DNA of 64,000 nucleotides, taken from contig NW_026570272.1 in the NCBI RefSeq assembly GCF_019649055.1, positions 682,001-746,000 on the forward strand, written 5' to 3'. The notes under the pieces are model-generated. The model did no database searches and was not told the origin of the DNA. It worked only from the letters and a program-made list of their open reading frames with translations. Source of the stretch: Paramacrobiotus metropolitanus. Lineage: Eukaryota; Tardigrada; Eutardigrada; Parachela; Macrobiotidae. Of the stretch, positions 12,231-24,873 are shown piece by piece (position 1 is the stretch's first letter; every line of letters begins with the position of its first letter). The position numbers were made by a program, and so were the translations under genes.

Positions 12231-13627
12231 AAATTTTGTTATTGGTACTTAGTTTTTATCTGGAATATGATACTTATTAAAGGTGAAAAGCAAAAATAAG
12301 GGACAAAAGAAGGCACGAACTGACCATTTCCACAGGAAATGCATGAATTCTACATCAGCATAGGGCGGCTGCTCCATACAACCCCTAGCATGACACTGTC
12401 TTTTGCTAGCAGCTTTGTCCATCTAAACACTGTGTTGATAATTAGTTCCATCTTAGTCAACATCCTCTTTGCGTTAATAACTGATTCCATCTTGGTCGTC
12501 ATAATTTGCACATTTTGTTCCGCGGATAATGCGGTTGAATATTTTCGTTAAAGCTGTGGAGCAGCACTGCGGTGCCAAGGAAAAATAAACACCGAAAACA
12601 GTGAACATTAATGCATCAGCAGCAGTTGGGTAGCCACTAAGCTTGGTTCCTGCGCGACAACGCAACGTACCTTAAGGCAGCTATCGTGAGTTCTGTGAAT
12701 TTCGTTTACCGCAAGTGTACCACATGAATCAGATTCATGTCCGTGGCATGGTGATATTTGGGGCGGATTTGTTATTATTCTACTGCACTGCGCTGTTGGC
12801 GGCGGTGGTAGTTTATCTCAAGATCGATGAGAGCCTACGAAAGCATGAAGCGGTGATTTGTGTATCCCTCACGGGCCTCACCTCAGTACAGTGGAAGGTG
12901 GCGAGTTCTCAAGGGTGTCGACGAAACGGCATAAGGATGAACAAGAGCAACAGAGCGTCGTTCTCCTCACCACTACCAACAGTATAACTAGCGGCAGCAA
13001 TCACAGCTGTGCGTGCAACGGGACCGATGCAAAATTTCAGCGCAGACAAAGCAGAGCTATAGCCTGGTTGCCATTTCGTGGTTTGCTGATATACTGTACA
13101 ACATTTTTGCGGCGACAAATTTTCATAGTAAATGAAAGAAGTTAAATTAAATTAAAGCTTTTGTTGCACTATGCGCACTCTCGGAATGTCATTGCACTTT
13201 ATGAAAGGTGCAAGTGAAAGTCCAGTGTGACTCGAAACAAGACTGAGCCAAATATGAATTCTTAAAAGTTATTTTTAACAAACGCCTCTACTTGTTCTTG
13301 TTATGGTGGTACATGTGATATCATGTAGGTATTATAATCATATATTTGCTCAAAAATTTAACCTGCTTAAAGCAACAAATTAAAAACACCGAGGCTCCTT
13401 TTCGCTTACGGGTTTACTGAGTGCCAAACGACCACGTAGAAAATGCTATCGCCATACCAGTTGCTCACTTTCTCCATTTCTAAGCTGAGGAAGCTGTTTA
13501 GCAAAAATTATTACCATTTGTATAGAAATACCTGGAATCAATTTCCTCTGATTTAATCTTATAAATGTTTTCATGCTAACGCTGAGATTTTTACCTAGAA
13601 GATGCCTGCAGTAAAAGTAATTATAGC
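12231..13627. other. Intergenic; hydrophobic short frames only
   Basis: Several short frames on both strands (12339-12551 plus, 12474-12665 minus, 12909-13118 minus) are rich in hydrophobic residues but do not join through credible splice sites and match no receptor motif I know. I do not call a gene. The stretch is directly downstream of the minus-strand GPCR at 13628-14919. Confidence 0.4.
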
Positions 13628-14919
13628 CTACGATCGGTCCAGTGAGGCTCTTCGGCCGGTGCGACGCAAGCTAAAAATAAACACTAAGGGATCAAAAAGA
13701 GACTGGGTTGCGTACAAAGATGCACAAATTTCAAGAATAATATTCGGAGGTTTCGTACTAAAATGCCACATAAAGACGCATGTCTGTATGGGCAACCAGC
13801 ACACAACGACGGTAAAGCAGGTCAGTGTCAGCACAAGAAACGGCTTTACTTTGTCCTTGGCTGCGCGGTTCCTTTCCGGGTTAGGCGGGCAGTGGACAAC
13901 CGCGCTTTTTTTGGCAGGACCAGAGACTGCGATCGCCGCAACCGCTCCCGGCTTTCGTGCTTTTCTGTTACACCATCGTTTGCTGGTCAGGAATAAGTAG
14001 ATCACAACAATGATTATTAATGGGATATGGCGGTAGATGATGTTTTCTGCGCGATTCCAATCCAACATGCTGCCTGCATACAGATGGTAAGATTACTCAG
14101 AATCTTCTTTACGAAAATATCGCTTATTTAGTTTCTTATGAATTTGTGAGGAGGGTGTTTTAGATGCGCTTTACATGTAGCAAAGTGGAATTAGTGATAA
14201 CAGCACATTTCCAGGAGTATGGCATCAAAGATCACCGGTGTTAAGGGAACAGCTGATACTGCTTTCAGGTGCATAATACTACAAAGTATTAAGTATAATA
14301 ACCTTGTTAAGTAGTTTGTGTAGCGTAAGCCGCATAAAAATTTTAAGTAAAATTAGAACGAACCATAGAAAAGTCGGCATTGAGGATTCAGGACAGGCTG
14401 GTAATGCTGCACCACTTCAACGACAAATCCCGCCAGCCCCAGCGTGTGCGGCCAACAGAAAGCTGCAAAACACATCCAGGCCGCCACAGCCTTATTGTGC
14501 CGGTTGCGGTACGATATAGGGTATTTGATAGCCCACCAACGATTTATCGCAATCAAGACGTGAAGTGAAACGGTGACAGCAGAAAACACTTTACTGATGT
14601 ACAAACTGAAGATGCATAACGGACTTCCCAGTGTCCAGTACCCCATCCAGTCCCGAAGAATGGAAAGTGGCCAGGTGGTGAATAGAAATACCAAGTTGCC
14701 AATATACAAGGCTAACAAATACGTAGTGAAAGGCGTAATATACTTGGGACGGAGGATGTGGTAGATGACGACACCGGCATTCAGCCCAACCGATGCAGCG
14801 GTCAAAATCAACTTAATCCAGTTGGCTGCGCTTGACTGAAGAGTAACTGCGAGCTTGGGGTTGTAAAGGGGCATGGATAAATTAATAGAAGCATTAGCGC
14901 TGAGGTTTTGCACTTCCAT
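13628..14919 (-). CDS. Rhodopsin-family GPCR, two exons, 333 aa
   Basis: Exon 1 runs 14919-14364 and exon 2 14073-13628, both read on the minus strand. The donor G|GTTCGT and acceptor TATGCAG|GC join in phase 1 to give 333 residues. The start ATG is followed by an extracellular N-terminus with NLS and NAS/NLS-type glycosylation sites. Seven membrane segments are visible: TM1 about 33-55, TM2 65-88, TM3 with CIF at 102 and INRWWAIKYPISYR (125-138), TM4 about 143-168, TM5 beginning PLIIIVVIY, TM6 with CWLP, TM7 with SLFDPLVF. The DRY motif is NRW and NPxxY is DPLVF, so both switches are altered in a way seen in lineage-specific invertebrate receptor expansions. Ligand unknown. A short basic C-tail ends at a TAG. 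It probably signals at the plasma membrane; it lies upstream, in its own direction, of no other gene, and the next gene on the same strand is the receptor at 17-21 kb. Confidence 0.85.
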
Positions 14920-17224
14920 ATTTTTTTATATCCTCAATTAAATGAGTCAGGATAATCAAAAGATCTGAAAATTGATATCATTTGATATCATTGATATCAA
15001 TATCCACCAAAACGTAAATACGGGCTGGAGGTAAAAGCAGCCAGTTGGTATAACATTTAAATAATAATGTCGAAATAGCAGTTAGCAGAACTACCATATA
15101 TATTATAATTATATGTCAAATATCCTTAAGGCTTAGGTAATTGTGCTCATCGGCGAAAACCCGTCATTTCGTCAAACTATACCGGTTTTATTTGAAAGTG
15201 CTTGGAAGAAATTGCCATAAACCTTAATAACAGGATGTACCACTTCCCTTGCTGGGTTCATAAAATGATTAAATAATTGCTGTATTGGCGGTTGCGTATA
15301 TGACGGTTTAAACGTATATGTTTGCCATTTCCTGCGGACGTAAGCGGAAAGCTGCGTTCATTATTCGTGTTAACTTAGAAAGACGGATGTCAAATTAATT
15401 CAAACTTAACCTTTCTGGATGTCGTGGCAGTTTCTCTCTGTGCTTTTTGTTCATATAGATTTGATTAGTCAAGTCACTAAGCACGAACACAATTAAATGA
15501 GTATATATTTCTGTATTTCCAGCATGTCTACTCGGAAAGTGCCGATGACTAATTATTTGCTACTTCGAAAACGGGTCATAACTGACGCCAACACATTAAG
15601 CAAAACAGGATGGTCGTCAAGGGTTTATTTGTAACGATAAGTTGGCAACCGAATGTATACTCTAGAAAATCGTCGTTGGCTTGCGTTTCAACTTTGTAAA
15701 ATTACTTACCAAAGAAAGTTATATTGAAAAGATTCCCTCCTCGCTCCAAGGGTCGTTCTTATTCCAGGAAAGGTGGAAAAATTTCATCGTTTAATGCTTC
15801 ATTACATAGGTATCTGTATTTATGTCTGTTGGTGTAAATACGATTCTTATAATAATTGTTAATATTAATGAGTGTACTCGTACTGTTTTCATATGAAATC
15901 ATACGATGTTGCTCATGTGTACACCCAGCAGGGCCAGCACTCTAACTTTCACCAACCCTTGATGGAGAAGATGTTATACAGAAATAAATCAGTCTGACTG
16001 TTTTACTGAGTACGTATATGAACAAATGCTTCACAATGTTACAATGGACAGATTTACCCTTCGTAAAAGCAGACTACTGAAGCCATTTAATTCTATCAAT
16101 AATTGTTGATGAGTTTTTACTGGTTTTTAACAAACTTTAAAATTAATGCGCAATTTTTTGTTTGGAATACCTAACAAAAGAGCGTTGATTAAAGCCTTGA
16201 ACTGACACACATCGCATAAAACTATGTCACCGATTAATTTTAAGCTGAATCGCACCCAAATCGCTTATTCCTTACCACGCATAATCAGCGTTGCGAAATA
16301 GTAGTGGCGAGTGACGAGTTGCCGTTTTGCTCCTAATGTACAAACGTAACGCCAGTGCGTTTGCAAAGTAATCGACAAGTCACGAAACAATTTAATACGA
16401 GGATTTTGGTAAAATTCGTGAAAAAGACTGTGCCTAAAACTGGCATTGAAAATGCACTTTTGCTAACGTTTATATGTTCGTCTCTGTAAAGGTGAGTTAA
16501 CTATACGGTCATAAACGTGGTAAACCATCGTGACACTTGTGTTTTCTTTTATTACATTTACTTTATTTACATTTCTTACATTCAGACTTGCCGCAGATTT
16601 GACAGAGCCATTTCATTCGCATCCAGCTTGACTCCATTCAAACTCTGGACGGCAGTATTATCTTGCACGTTATATACTGAACGCATGTGGTATTACTGAA
16701 CGCCGTTCTGGCGTTCCATCGTAACGTCTTCGTTCAGTAATGAATTAGTTATTAATATGCCAGCACGGCTGAATAAAATCAAAACGAATTGTCAAAACTG
16801 TTGCAGCCTCTCTGACGTATCGGATTACAAAGAGCTGGTGATATCCAAAGGGTCACTTCACGAACCGAGATTGATTTCATGGAGTATTCGGCAGCATTTG
16901 CCGAATGCCATATCAATCTCGTTCCAGGAAGTGAGACTTTGGCTAGCGCCAGCTCCTATGCAAATGAATGGTTAAGCATATTGTATCCACATCCCAGATA
17001 ATTTTTTGTTGAGTGGTAGAACAGCAATTTTCGTTCTAATAAGGAGGCATTAAAAAACAAAAGAAATCGAGTTTTTCGAGAGAATGATCAAAATTCTTTT
17101 CTATAGTAGTAATCTTCTGTAGCCATTGCACATTTGTGCTAGAGAAAGCTTTTCCTCGTACAATAAGCGTCTTATCTACAGAGCATGGCAGAAGAGACAC
17201 CAACACCAAAATGAATTATTCAGA
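14920..17224. other. AT-rich intergenic DNA with small hairpins
   Basis: No gene recognised. There is a short GATATCA-rich self-complementary patch at 14970-15002 just upstream of the GPCR start. An 11-bp inverted pair (ATTACTGAACG and its mirror) spans 16692-16743, and nested inverted pairs (GAGATTGAT and TTCGGCA) span 16867-16921; these may be tiny MITE scraps. Confidence 0.45.
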
Positions 17225-20200
17225 TTACATTTCATGCTCTCGAAAGAAAATGGACGCGAATACAGAAGGTCGCCTAGCTGTGAATTGCCACTGTTGTTGC
17301 CATGTGGAGTGACGTGTCAGCAGGAATCCACCAAAAATAATCGGGTTGATCACCGAAAAACTCATTCCTAAATGGATCAAAATTCAATATATAAAGCTGC
17401 AACAATATTTCTTCGCTCAGCTAATCTTTTTACTGTATTTTAAAAGCCAAAAGCAAAACAATCCACACAGAAAGTAACAACGGTATCTCGTTAATTTTTT
17501 CTTGTCTGCTAATATTATATCTATATTATTTTGATGTTTTGGTATATACTCTTCTCTCATTTTACATCTGTCTGATCTCCTATCTGCTTTACATTTTGTT
17601 AAATCTCTTTGGCTGCATAATAGTAGCGCTTACCCAAGCAAAAAATGATAGTCATCGTCTTAGTGGAAATAGTCCAGTGGAATAAGTATCCCAGCATTCC
17701 GGTGTAGTACGGCGCTACAACGCACGAAGGGAATATCAGACATCTGATTAATTAGAAATTCAAGGAATATTACAGGAAACATGTTCGTGCCACGACTGCT
17801 TGCTGTACTGTACTGTACTGTACTGTACGATGTGCTGTACTATACATATTTTCGTGCCCAGGCGCATACTATTTACACTTACCCCAGCAAATAACAAAGC
17901 TAGCAGCCGTAATGAAAGTCATCCACAAAGATATTTGCCGGGTTTTCCGGTACATCCGTTTACCGTGGCCCGTATTAGCGTGGCATAGTATCGCGGTATT
18001 TTGCATACTGGGCATGGAAATGCTGATTTCTTCTGGGTGGCACATACACAATCGCACATTCGTGGCAGAATCTGTGCATAAAATTCTCAAAGTACATGTA
18101 GAAAGGCAGTAATAAGGGTCGAAATCGAAATTAACTTATCAGCCATTGTCAGGTGCAACGGACGCCAAAATTTCATTTATACTGCCTAAATTAAGATACC
18201 GCGGTCAAATCACACGCGTCAGCGTTTAGCACACAAACTTCCGGCTGACCACCCGCCTAATCTTGAATCTCTTGCAACCGGCATTTTTCGGAATTGCGAT
18301 GTAGTTGCACTACATATTGTATATTGCAGTCTAATATTTATAAATTATAGGAGGTAAATAATTAATGCCAGATGATGGTAATTGGTAACATAATGGTAAT
18401 ATCGCATATACGTATTTATTAGTGCTTCAAATTTTATGGCCCCGAGTAAGTAGTTCAAACTTTATGGCCTTAGCGCCGGTTATTAGCGTTTCCCCGAACT
18501 GCAACCGGAAATATTCTGGGTTGTTTACTTCCTACAGTTTAACGCCTACCAGGACTTCCAGCCGCAATCCGGGCTTCCTGTGTGATGGCAATGGAAATGA
18601 CCAAATAACAGATAACAATAATACACAACGGAATCAAGCACATGATGATGAGAGTTGCTAGGGTGTAGGCGAGCTCTTGATCGGCACTGGAGTAAAAGCC
18701 ATGCGTAACGCACTGATAGAATTTTGCGCAAATTGGAGCGCGATCCGTATGGAAAATCACTGCCTGCAGAAATACTGTTTCAATGCCAATGTAGAACGTC
18801 TTCGTAATTATTTTAAATAGATTTTAATAATGGCTGAGTACTTTCATGCCACAACATAAACATCCTCTGGACATTTAACGTAAAATCCTAAATCTAGACA
18901 TCATAAATTGCGTCATTCGAATTGCCGATTTCTGAAATTTAATCAAAGGATGTATGCGCAACTTTGCGCATTTGATTATGGAACAGATTCTCTTAATGTT
19001 ATCTAAATATCATATAGTATTTGCATGTGAATTTGTGTACCTTTAATATATTACATAAATTATAAGAGATATTATTTATTTTATTTTCCGTGGACAGTTC
19101 GCAAAAATTCTGTGGCTGATAAGGGCATTCTTTAATGCAAAAATATTAAAAAATGATTAGTTTTTGTGTATACAATAAAAATAACCTTTCTGACGCCTTT
19201 TCTCACTGCTGATTAAATTATTGTACCTGCGGCACACTGCACATCGAAGACACCAGCCAGGCGAATCCGGTGATAACTTTCACACGGGATTGACTTTCCG
19301 ACTTACTGGATTTACTCAGTGGAAAGGTCACAGTAATGCAGGTCTCGATGCTCATTCCGGTGAGGATTAAGGTGGTGGCGTATAAACTGGAACAGTATTA
19401 CATTCACGTTAAGGCACGTGATTCCGATGCATCGGACCAAGCGCGTGTACGTTCTAGCGAACTTTCATTTTCGCGCAAAACCAAAAACATTTTTTGGACG
19501 TTTTATGATACTGGATATTACTTATTGATTTAATTTTATTTGATTGATTTGTGTACACTGCCATGAAAACCATTTATGCGCCACACATTCGGTTTGGGTA
19601 GTTATGAGCGAAATGAAATTCCAGTTAATCAATACATCTGCACGTCAAGTTGCGAGTAAATGAAAAGCACGTTAATTGATGGATATTGGCATGGAGCGTG
19701 AGGGCTGCAGGCGGTAATCAGTCAATCCGAACTGTTACCACCACCAACGCAGTTAACACGGGACCAGCGCGCACAATAGCTCGCACTATCTTTTAATCTT
19801 CTCCAATATATCGTGTGCATGTAATTTCTGCGAATTCTCGCCGAGCCTTAAAAAGGCCGAGCCTTCCAAGTGGGCCCAGAGCGTGCGCCACGGCTCACAG
19901 GTGGATTCATTTACAAGGTACATAGCGCGCCTAATCGTTACATCCTGCCAGCTACATAAAAATATGCACGACACGGAAGTCGACATTAACACAGCAGTAT
20001 GTAGGCCGATGAAGAGAATGGCAAAGTAAAATCAATGGTGAGATAGTTACAAAGCCCACCTGAACATCTGGCAGAATTTGATGACGCGGCAGAGAAGATC
20101 CCCACCCATCCACTGCACGGTGATGTTCCAGATCCCGTCGGCCAGTAAACAGAACACCGATACCATCAAATTAGCCACGAACAGTTGCAGTAACTGGAAA

Positions 20201-21064
20201 TTGGAAATACTGTACCAAATTACTTCGCTGCAGCGTATAGGTAAATGCCGTTAGCTAGCTCTTAGCGTAAGTTTTTTCACGGAGATATAACTCACAATAT
20301 GTAAAACAGCCGACAGCACAAATAAGCACCAAAAACATATATTAAATTTTGTCGTTTCAGTCGGAATGTGCTACCGTTAACAGCATCAAAGGTCAGGCGA
20401 GGCGGTAATGGTAAAGATTATTAAGTTTCGTAAGCAGATTTAACAACTGAATCTCTTAATTAGTTTTTACAAGTACGGGCTCGCCTGACCTCTGATATAA
20501 TCAAAATTGTGCAACCTGGGGGGGGGCTCGTGCTCGTCATTACCCAGGAGAGTGAAACCAGTGCAGCGTATGTTATGGTTTGCTATTAAGCTTCACATTA
20601 CGCTAGTGTTTTCCGCCGACGCGCCATTTTTTTGCAGGTAAGTACAAAAGTGTCTCAGCTGTTAAAAACCTGGTTTTAATTTTTCTAATGTGTAGAACGA
20701 TCTGTTGCTTCCTTACCAAGATGCTCAGTGTCGAATGACGATATATGGCACTCTTCAGCAGGAGCGCAATCATGCTGGCATTGAGCACCACACCGAAACC
20801 AGCCAGAACGAGCAGAATGCTGATGTAGTGGTATCTCTGGGTCAAGTAGCCGGGATCACTCCGGTTGAGAAACATCAGAACATCCGCCGAACTATTTCTC
20901 GTGCAATTTAAACGGGCATAAAAAGCGGCGTCTCCTTCCGCATAATCCATGACCGATCGCACCACCAGTGCAAAAGTCAAATTACCAAAGACGGTGTATA
21001 ACGGAGTCTCCTTGAAAAACGAAAGAAAACTTCCAGATGCTAGGTAGGCACTGGCTTTCTGCAT
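17225..21064 (-). CDS. GnRH/AKH/corazonin-type neuropeptide receptor, seven exons, 422 aa
   Basis: Minus-strand exons: 21064-20717, 20193-20060, 19386-19227, 18763-18550, 18071-17883, 17714-17634 and 17367-17225. All six introns are GT-AG and the phases (0, 2, 0, 1, 1, 1) close exactly, giving 423 codons with the stop. Exon 1 has NCT, NSS and NRS glycosylation sites and TM1. Exon 2 holds TM2 and the hallmark ADGIWNITVQWMGGD; exon 3 holds TM3-TM4 with FPLSK and the AW...CSVPQ block; exon 4 has YQCVTHGF and TM5; exon 5 loop 3 and TM6; exon 6 CWAPYY; exon 7 SVINPIIFGGF and the tail. These blocks are those of GnRH/AKH/corazonin receptors, which bind short neuropeptides at the plasma membrane and couple to Gq or Gs. 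Odd points: the DRY/DRC position reads ETC (175-177), losing the TM3 arginine, and NPxxY reads NPIIF (383-387). The start could be Met39 instead. Subfamily not decided. Confidence 0.87.
17796..17826. repeat. TACTG microsatellite
   Basis: About five tandem TACTG units lie inside intron 5 of the receptor gene. Confidence 0.8.
20389..20492. mobile_element. Short inverted-repeat element in receptor intron 1
   Basis: AGGTCAGGCGAG at 20390 is mirrored by CTCGCCTGACCT at 20480, bounding about 100 bp of AT-rich DNA within intron 1 of the neuropeptide receptor gene. It has the shape of a small MITE. No clear target duplication was found. Confidence 0.45.
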
Positions 21065-23219
21065 GCCATAGAAAATCGTGAGCGTCTCAATTAAGCGCGC
21101 TTCGGTGCGGTCTGAGAGATATCGCTAGGCTAAGGATGCACAGGCAAGGAATGGTGTGTTTGCTACCTAAGAGCCATAGGAAGATTAAGTCTGCTACGCT
21201 GGCTGCTTGGATTGAAGTGCGCCTTTGCGTGTTGCTGCAAATCAGAAATTAATACAAGGAGTGTTGCTGGATGTAACAGCCTGTCTGGAGCAATGCATCG
21301 ACTCCTCTGCGTCACGTATAGGCGTATACCATCTCGTTGTATTAATATCGGCCAACTGGCTGGCACCAACCAGCCCACCCAGTACTCCGCCCATTCTCAA
21401 TCTAATGTATAGGGGCAAAACCCTTCCCGAAATTTTAAAAATATTTCAAGGTAGACTAGTACATATCTTTAAGAAAAGCGATGTCAAAGCAATACCGTAC
21501 TCAAAGGACTTTATTGCCATGCATACGAATATATATGGCATCATACACAATTTAATTGTATGTATGCATGTCAACAAAGCCCCATCATTACGGTATTGGT
21601 CAAGCCTATGGAATCGCAACCTGAGTGCAACAAACCGGTCGCTGTAATCTATAGTGGAATTTTGTGCATTTCGAAACATAAATAACCAAACCATCTTTAA
21701 TAATGCGCAAATGTTCAGTTGTTAATTAGCTTCTGGCGTTCTGTAACATCCCATTTCGTGAAAACGCTACAAACCCTTTTCAAAATGGAAAAAAGTAGGC
21801 CGTTGTTATACTATCCCGTCCTGTTTTGCTGATCTTAAAGTTTTTTAGACGTTGCAACGCTGGTTTTGAAATCAATATTTTCATTAATTTTAAGCTCTGC
21901 AGATGGCTGTGTCCGTAGTACGCCACACGAGAACTGTTCGTCCCGACTAGAGTACAGATAGTGCTGCGCAAATGACAAAAGTATAACCGAAGATGCGTAA
22001 ATGAATTAACGCATAAGACTTAACTGGAACCACAACACTTTGCGTTGGTATTGTTGCTTGGAAAATGGAGACTTCTACCAATAACAACCAGCCAAAATAA
22101 TGTTGGTATAAATCTCTCACAGAATTTTATTTCGGGTATTTCTGGAACGAAGCACTAAGCAAAGAAGAATTTAATATTTTCTAGAATATGGGCCCCCTGG
22201 AAGGGGGGGGGGCTTTTAAAAAAATAGCTTTCGTTCGTTGGTAATTTTAAAAAGTTGACATGCAAACTAGCAACCATTTTCCAGGCATTCTGCTGTCGCT
22301 ACAAATAAATCCGTGACGACATACTGCTCTCGTTTATTTACTGGCAGCCGTGATGATCCGTTTTCGCCGTAGTGAACAATCAGCCACCGGCGCTTTCCGA
22401 GCAGGGATGAAGGAAGTAAATACACGGAACACAATCAACACATTTAATGTGTTTGTGCTTGTTGACTAATAAAATTAGTGTGAAACAATAGCACAGAGAG
22501 AAAATGACACGACATCTCGAAAGGTTAAGCGTGAATTAATCCAACGTTCGTGTTTGCATTCTACCCTAAAAGGATAATATCCACAAGAAGCTGTCCGTCC
22601 ACGTCCACAGGGAACAGCCAGCTGCAAATAATTGCATACCTAACTGCCAATACAACAATTATTAAAACATCCTTTAAACCCAAAGGCGGAAGTGGTAATA
22701 TCCTGTTATTCAGACTAATGCAATTTCCAAAGCATTTCCGGATCCTGCATAACCGGCATGGTTCTTCGAAATGACTGAAATTCACCGATGAATGAGGTGA
22801 ACTAGAGACATACGACAAACCGCTATAAAGCAGTTCTGCTAACTGCTGTACCGATCTTCCCGATGATTTTACCTCATAAAGTTTTAAGGTTCACTGGACA
22901 ATAAACACCAACCAAATTTTACAGCTGTTGATGCTTTCAGAGCTTTGCTTTGAGATCTGCTTCAGAGAAAATATATTATGGTGCTATTTTACCATTTTAA
23001 AAAGCTAATTACTGTTTTTTATCAGCAGCAAAAAGCGAAAAAATTCACAAAAACAGCACCGGGTATCTTATTGATGTACCTATTAATGTACGGCATATTC
23101 TTTACTGTACGGCATATAATACAGTCGATGTTTTGTTCATGAGTGCTTTTGCCTTATTTGAACTTTCTTATTCTGTTATCTATGTATTTTAAAGTGTCCA
23201 AAATTGTTTTCGTCTGCAT
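21065..23219. other. Intergenic, no gene recognised
   Basis: Open frames here (for example 21225-21647 plus and 22561-22818 minus) show no known domain and overlap shadows on the other strand. The 22561-22818 minus frame has one hydrophobic stretch but no receptor motif. The region separates the receptor gene from its decayed exon copies. Confidence 0.4.
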
Positions 23220-23810
23220 AAAAGTGGCGTTTATCCAGACAAAAAATGATAGTCATCGTGCTACTGGAAATAGTGCACTGGAACAGGTAACCCAGCTTTC
23301 CCGCATAATACGGCACCACAACGCACGAGTGCAGTATCAGAGAGGTTGTCGTTAACGGGTTTAATTACATAATTTCAAGTGAGATATTACAGGGAACACT
23401 TACCCAGCCAAAGGAGAAGTTTAATTAAGTCATTACACCGTAGACGAAGTATCTAATTGTTTGATTTTATATATACTCGCATTTTTCGCACTCTAGGCTA
23501 CTACTTAAACTCATCCCAGCTGTGGTGAGTTTAAGTAGTAGCCTTTGTTATTTGCTGCAGCAGTTAACAAAGCTGGCAGCCGTAATAAAAGTCATCCACA
23601 AGGATAGGCGTCGGGTTTACCGGTACAGCCATTTACTATGACCCGTACTACCGGGACACAGCATTGCGGCATGTTGCTTACTACGTTACTAGGCATGAAA
23701 ATGCTGGAATCTTCCAGGTGCCAAGTACATAGCATCCGTCGCGAATTTGTGTCAGAGTCTGCACTTTTGCATGGATTGCGGCAGTAATAATATCCAAAAT
23801 CAAATAAGAG
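23220..23810 (-). pseudogene. Decayed copies of receptor exons 5 and 6
   Basis: The minus strand at about 23230-23320 reads CVVVPYYAGKLGYLFQ and TMTIIFCLDKR, matching exon 6 of the receptor gene (APYYTGMLGYLFHWT...TMTIIFCLG), and 23560-23800 carries a copy of exon 5 with LSLWMTFITAASFVNCC. Matching also extends into flanking intron DNA (17636-17790 with 23226-23400). The acceptor AG before the exon 6 copy is lost (TGTAG became TGTGG), the CW motif is CC, and a 50-bp hairpin sits between the copies at 23489-23541. No copies of other exons are evident. This is a partial, dead duplication. Confidence 0.75.
23489..23541. repeat. Hairpin inside the receptor exon duplication
   Basis: About 19-bp arms (GGCTACTACTTAAACTCA and its mirror) flank a short CAGCTG centre. 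The corresponding place in the parent gene (between exons 5 and 6) lacks it, so it entered or formed after the duplication. Confidence 0.65.
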
Positions 23811-23871
23811 GCCAGATAAGTCAGATAACTGCACCTCCTCGATTTTAACGAACAGAGAAGTTCTCTAGAAC

Positions 23872-23903
23872 CCTCTCGCTATGCGATAGGGTTCTAGTCC
23901 AAC
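23872..23903. repeat. Small hairpin
   Basis: Arms of about 15 bp with CTAGAACCCT at the outer end fold around TATGC. It is in noncoding DNA just upstream (in minus sense) of the decayed receptor exons. Confidence 0.6.
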
Positions 23904-24784
23904 GAGAGATTTCCTTCAAAGTCCAGCGAGCCGGCGCCCAGCGTGAGCGGTGTAGGGGACTTATCCGTACGTTAATAAACATACAGTCATATACATACTC
24001 GTACTTAATCGAAATAACTTCCCTGGTCTATGGAAACCGGAGTGCTACGAAACTTTTGTGTTTTTAGTTCTGTATATCCATTCTATGACCTACGTTTCCG
24101 TGGCTGGCATGCTGTTGACTTAATCTGCTCACTCGGCGATAATTTAGCTCTTCAACAATTCACTGAACGAAATCCTGAAACGATATCACTGTCAGCATCT
24201 CACGTGTCGGCCAGAAGGCTATCAGCAAATTTTCGTCAGCCAACATGTCTGTGTTAGTTACTCAGAAATCCGTAAACTCGCGTTCTTTATTTGGGGGTGA
24301 GCTGAATTTCTAAGGATTCTAATGTTACCAAGTGTATGTTGATGATAGTTGATCTGACGCGGACGTGTTCGGGAAGGTCTCCCATTAACAGCAGCGCTTT
24401 ATATAAAACAGTACAGCCACATAGTAAACCACAGGCTGGCTGGCACCAACATTAACCGGAAACGGTGGAACACACTTAAATCTCTCCATATATACTCTAC
24501 TTATACAGTCATACTCAAACTTTACGTTCCAGATGCAAGCAAGATTTAATTCGTTCTCCTGGGTGCGAAGTCCGAGTCCTGCGCGCAGTAAGATGCAAAG
24601 ATAACAAGCGGCAGTCTCTGTAGAAGTAGGGTTTGCAGCAAAATAAGCGGCGATGATGATCCGCACTTGATAAGAGTTTTTCACCAGGCTGGTATTAGGT
24701 ATTTTACTGGTACGCAATAAAACAGAAAAACCACGAAGTGCAATCGCATTGTTATTTCCTGGATATTTTAAAAAGCCTGTTAAA

Positions 24785-24873
24785 ATGGCAAGGTTTTGTT
24801 CCGTCTTTGGCTTGTTTTGCTGTTGCTTTTCGGTCGTCCATTTTACTTATGTAAATGCGGCAACATTACCACA
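24785..24873 (+). CDS. Possible first exon of a secreted peptide (weak)
   Basis: An ATG at 24785 opens a frame with a Cys- and Phe-rich hydrophobic run followed by VNAATLPQ, which looks like a signal peptide and cleavage site, and ends at a donor-like CACAAG|GTATGC. I could not find a convincing second exon, so this is a candidate only. Confidence 0.2.

Noticed and set aside
12339-13145. Hydrophobic frames as a third chemoreceptor or GPCR gene
   Set aside because: No splice sites join them in phase and no family motif is visible.
19786-19992. 68-codon minus-strand frame
   Set aside because: It lies inside intron 2 of the receptor gene and has no recognisable domain.
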